Part shown: positions 33,575-34,588 of the stretch, one piece after another | Position numbering within the stretch: the first letter of the stretch is position 1 | How the letters are laid out: the number at the start of each line of letters is the position of its first letter | Origin: an uncultured Actinomycetes bacterium | Lineage (GTDB): Bacteria > Actinomycetota > Coriobacteriia > Coriobacteriales > Atopobiaceae | NCBI GenBank assembly: GCA_900318935.1 | Contig: ONMP01000034.1 | Span: forward strand, 1 to 34,588 | DNA length: 34,588 nt | Direction of reading: 5' to 3' | Notes under the pieces: model-generated | Databases searched by the model: none | Seen by the model: only the letters and a program-made list of their open reading frames with translations | Told to the model about the DNA's origin: nothing | Made by a program: the position numbers and the translations under genes

Positions 33575-33994
33575 ATGGAGCCTCAAACGCTGCAGCAAAT
33601 TCTCGCACGAGGAGAGACGGCCACAGTGAAGTTCAATGGGCGGGTCGTCGGCGTTCCCGAAGCGGCGATTTCAGACATACAGCGCAACATCGCAAATGGG
33701 CCGTTACACCAACGTTCCCGACACTACCTGCTGAGGGGGATCCGCGTCAGGAGCAGGGGGGAGCTCAAGGAGCGGATCCTCAGGCACTTCGACGAGGTCA
33801 ACGAGGTGCCCGTGCCCTACAGGTGGACGTGGGGCCTCGACGACATCGACCTCGGCGGGGAGGACGTGGACTCCATACCCTTCGAGGTGGTGAATGCCAA
33901 GGCCTGCCGCCCAGAGGACAGGGGCAAGAGGGCGCCGACGCCTCCCAGGAGGGGGCGACGGCCTAAGAAGGGGGACGGGCAAACTGCTCGCTAA
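33575..33994 (+). pseudogene. Chimeric frame: unknown N-terminus joined to an IS630-type transposase tail
   Basis: From the ATG at 33575 the frame encodes 139 residues. The first 40 (beginning MEPQTLQQILARGETATVKF) recall the start of AlbA/Schlafen-type ATP-binding regulators, a weak match. From about residue 53, HYLLRGIRVRSRGELKERIL followed by HFDEVNEVPVPYRWTWGLDD closely matches the C-terminal end of IS630 family transposases, where (K/R)GIRV-x-S-x-x-EL and E-V-N-x-x-P-V-x-x-W recur. The catalytic DDE residues are missing. The last 40 residues are Lys/Arg/Pro-rich. It looks like a transposase remnant fused to an unrelated start, possibly still transcribed from the promoter upstream. No terminal inverted repeats were identified. 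Confidence 0.65.
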
Positions 33995-34071
33995 TTACCG
34001 TGGCTTCTACTAGTTGTCCCCGAAGGCCGTTTCGAGCGACCTGCGGATGTGCATGCAGCGCATGAATGACG

Positions 34072-34588
34072 TTACTGCAAGGGAATCGCTTCGCTTACGA
34101 ACGTGCCCATTTCCTGCATGGTCGCCTCGTCGAAGTCCATCATGCGCACGGTGTGCGGCTTCGTGTCGCTGACAAACATCTTCACGTTCGGGTTGTCCGT
34201 GTCGTGCATGCGCAGCGAGTACCACGGGTCGCTGCTGCCGTAGATGAACATGATCTTCGCTTCCGAGGTGTCGATCCACTTGGTCACGCCCTCGTAGAAC
34301 GTGCCATCATAGGCGAACGCCTGCTGCTGCTCGGGCGTGAACACCATGTTGAACACGAAGTTCTCTTCGTCTTCGGGCTTCACCGTCAGCACGTCTCCGA
34401 GGCCCGCCGTCTCGCATGCCCGGCGCAGGTACGAGAAGTCGTAGTGGTACTGCCCGTACTGCGAAGCAGCTCCCACGTAGTACGGCCAGGCGGGATGGTT
34501 CGCCGCCCAGTCGGTGGGGCTTGCCAGGACGAAGAGGAACTGGAGCTCGGCTTCTAGCTTCGCGTTCTTCTCGCTATCGGTCCCCTCG
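34072..34588 (-). CDS. S37-type prolyl tri/tetrapeptidyl aminopeptidase-like protein, C-terminal part
   Basis: The minus-strand frame is open to the right edge of the window, so the N-terminal part and start are outside. About 171 C-terminal residues are visible. IMFIYGSSDPWYSLRM and DTKPHTVRMMDF fit the Asp and His positions of the Ser-Asp-His triad in peptidase family S37 (PS-10), a secreted tripeptidyl aminopeptidase family. The WAANHPAWPYYVGAASQYGQ region is also consistent with it. The nucleophilic Ser is not in view. No terminator is evident after the stop. Family assignment is moderate because only one end can be read. Confidence 0.65.
   Translation of the reverse strand, partial: EGTDSEKNAKLEAELQFLFVLASPTDWAANHPAWPYYVGAASQYGQYHYDFSYLRRACETAGLGDVLTVKPEDEENFVFNMVFTPEQQQAFAYDGTFYEGVTKWIDTSEAKIMFIYGSSDPWYSLRMHDTDNPNVKMFVSDTKPHTVRMMDFDEATMQEMGTFVSEAIPLQ

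Noticed and set aside
34010-34071. Coding-like minus-strand stretch after the peptidase stop
   Set aside because: Too short and with no motif to call even a remnant.
1-34588. tRNA, rRNA or CRISPR arrays
   Set aside because: No tRNA-like cloverleaf signatures, no rRNA-like stretches and no spaced direct repeats were seen; the 23-bp repeats are contiguous and promoter-linked.

Overview
This 34.6 kb window looks like chromosomal DNA from a GC-rich actinobacterium of class Coriobacteriia, probably an Olsenella/Atopobium-type organism. That is an inference from codon use, frequent TTG/GTG starts, a Gram-positive-type LexA box, an AddAB-type recombination nuclease and a Tad pilus locus without a secretin gene. 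The species cannot be named from the sequence alone.

Layout. Positions 1-4238 hold the end of addB and all of addA (double-strand break repair). Positions 4270-6994 carry two membrane-bound GGDEF proteins arranged tail to tail. An intergenic region with a large inverted repeat precedes dnaE (7209-11120), a replicative DNA polymerase III alpha subunit. Next come a NAD+ synthetase-like protein that seems to have lost both active sites (11172-13082) and a membrane-anchored DUF4012 protein (13222-15183). The ruvC-ruvA-ruvB Holliday-junction operon follows (15253-17609), with a clear SOS box over its promoter. On the minus strand lie a DUF389 membrane protein (17616-18722) and an unusual fusion of a PTS EIIB-like domain with a degenerate ROK domain (18828-20078), which may be frameshifted near its end.

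Positions 20441-30360 form one tightly packed Tad/Flp pilus operon: cpaB, tadZ/cpaE, tadA/cpaF, tadB, tadC, flp, then a series of small membrane proteins. Four products (flp and three TadE/pseudopilin-like genes) carry a G|Q-x-x-x-E prepilin-like signal. The operon ends with a DUF192 gene and a zinc-ribbon/FHA gene, suggesting that phosphothreonine signalling may be linked to the pilus. A palindromic repeat separates it from a short guaA that encodes only the synthetase part of GMP synthase (30520-31503), followed by a good intrinsic terminator.

Positions 31565-34071 look like an accessory patch. It has four exact-period 23-bp tandem repeats in front of an AAA/DUF4143 ATPase gene, an orphan coding fragment, a strong hairpin in a cluster of GACGTC motifs, a 20-bp perfect palindrome next to an extended -10 promoter, and a chimeric reading frame ending in an IS630-type transposase tail. 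The window closes inside a minus-strand S37-type peptidase gene. I found no rRNA, tRNA or CRISPR array.
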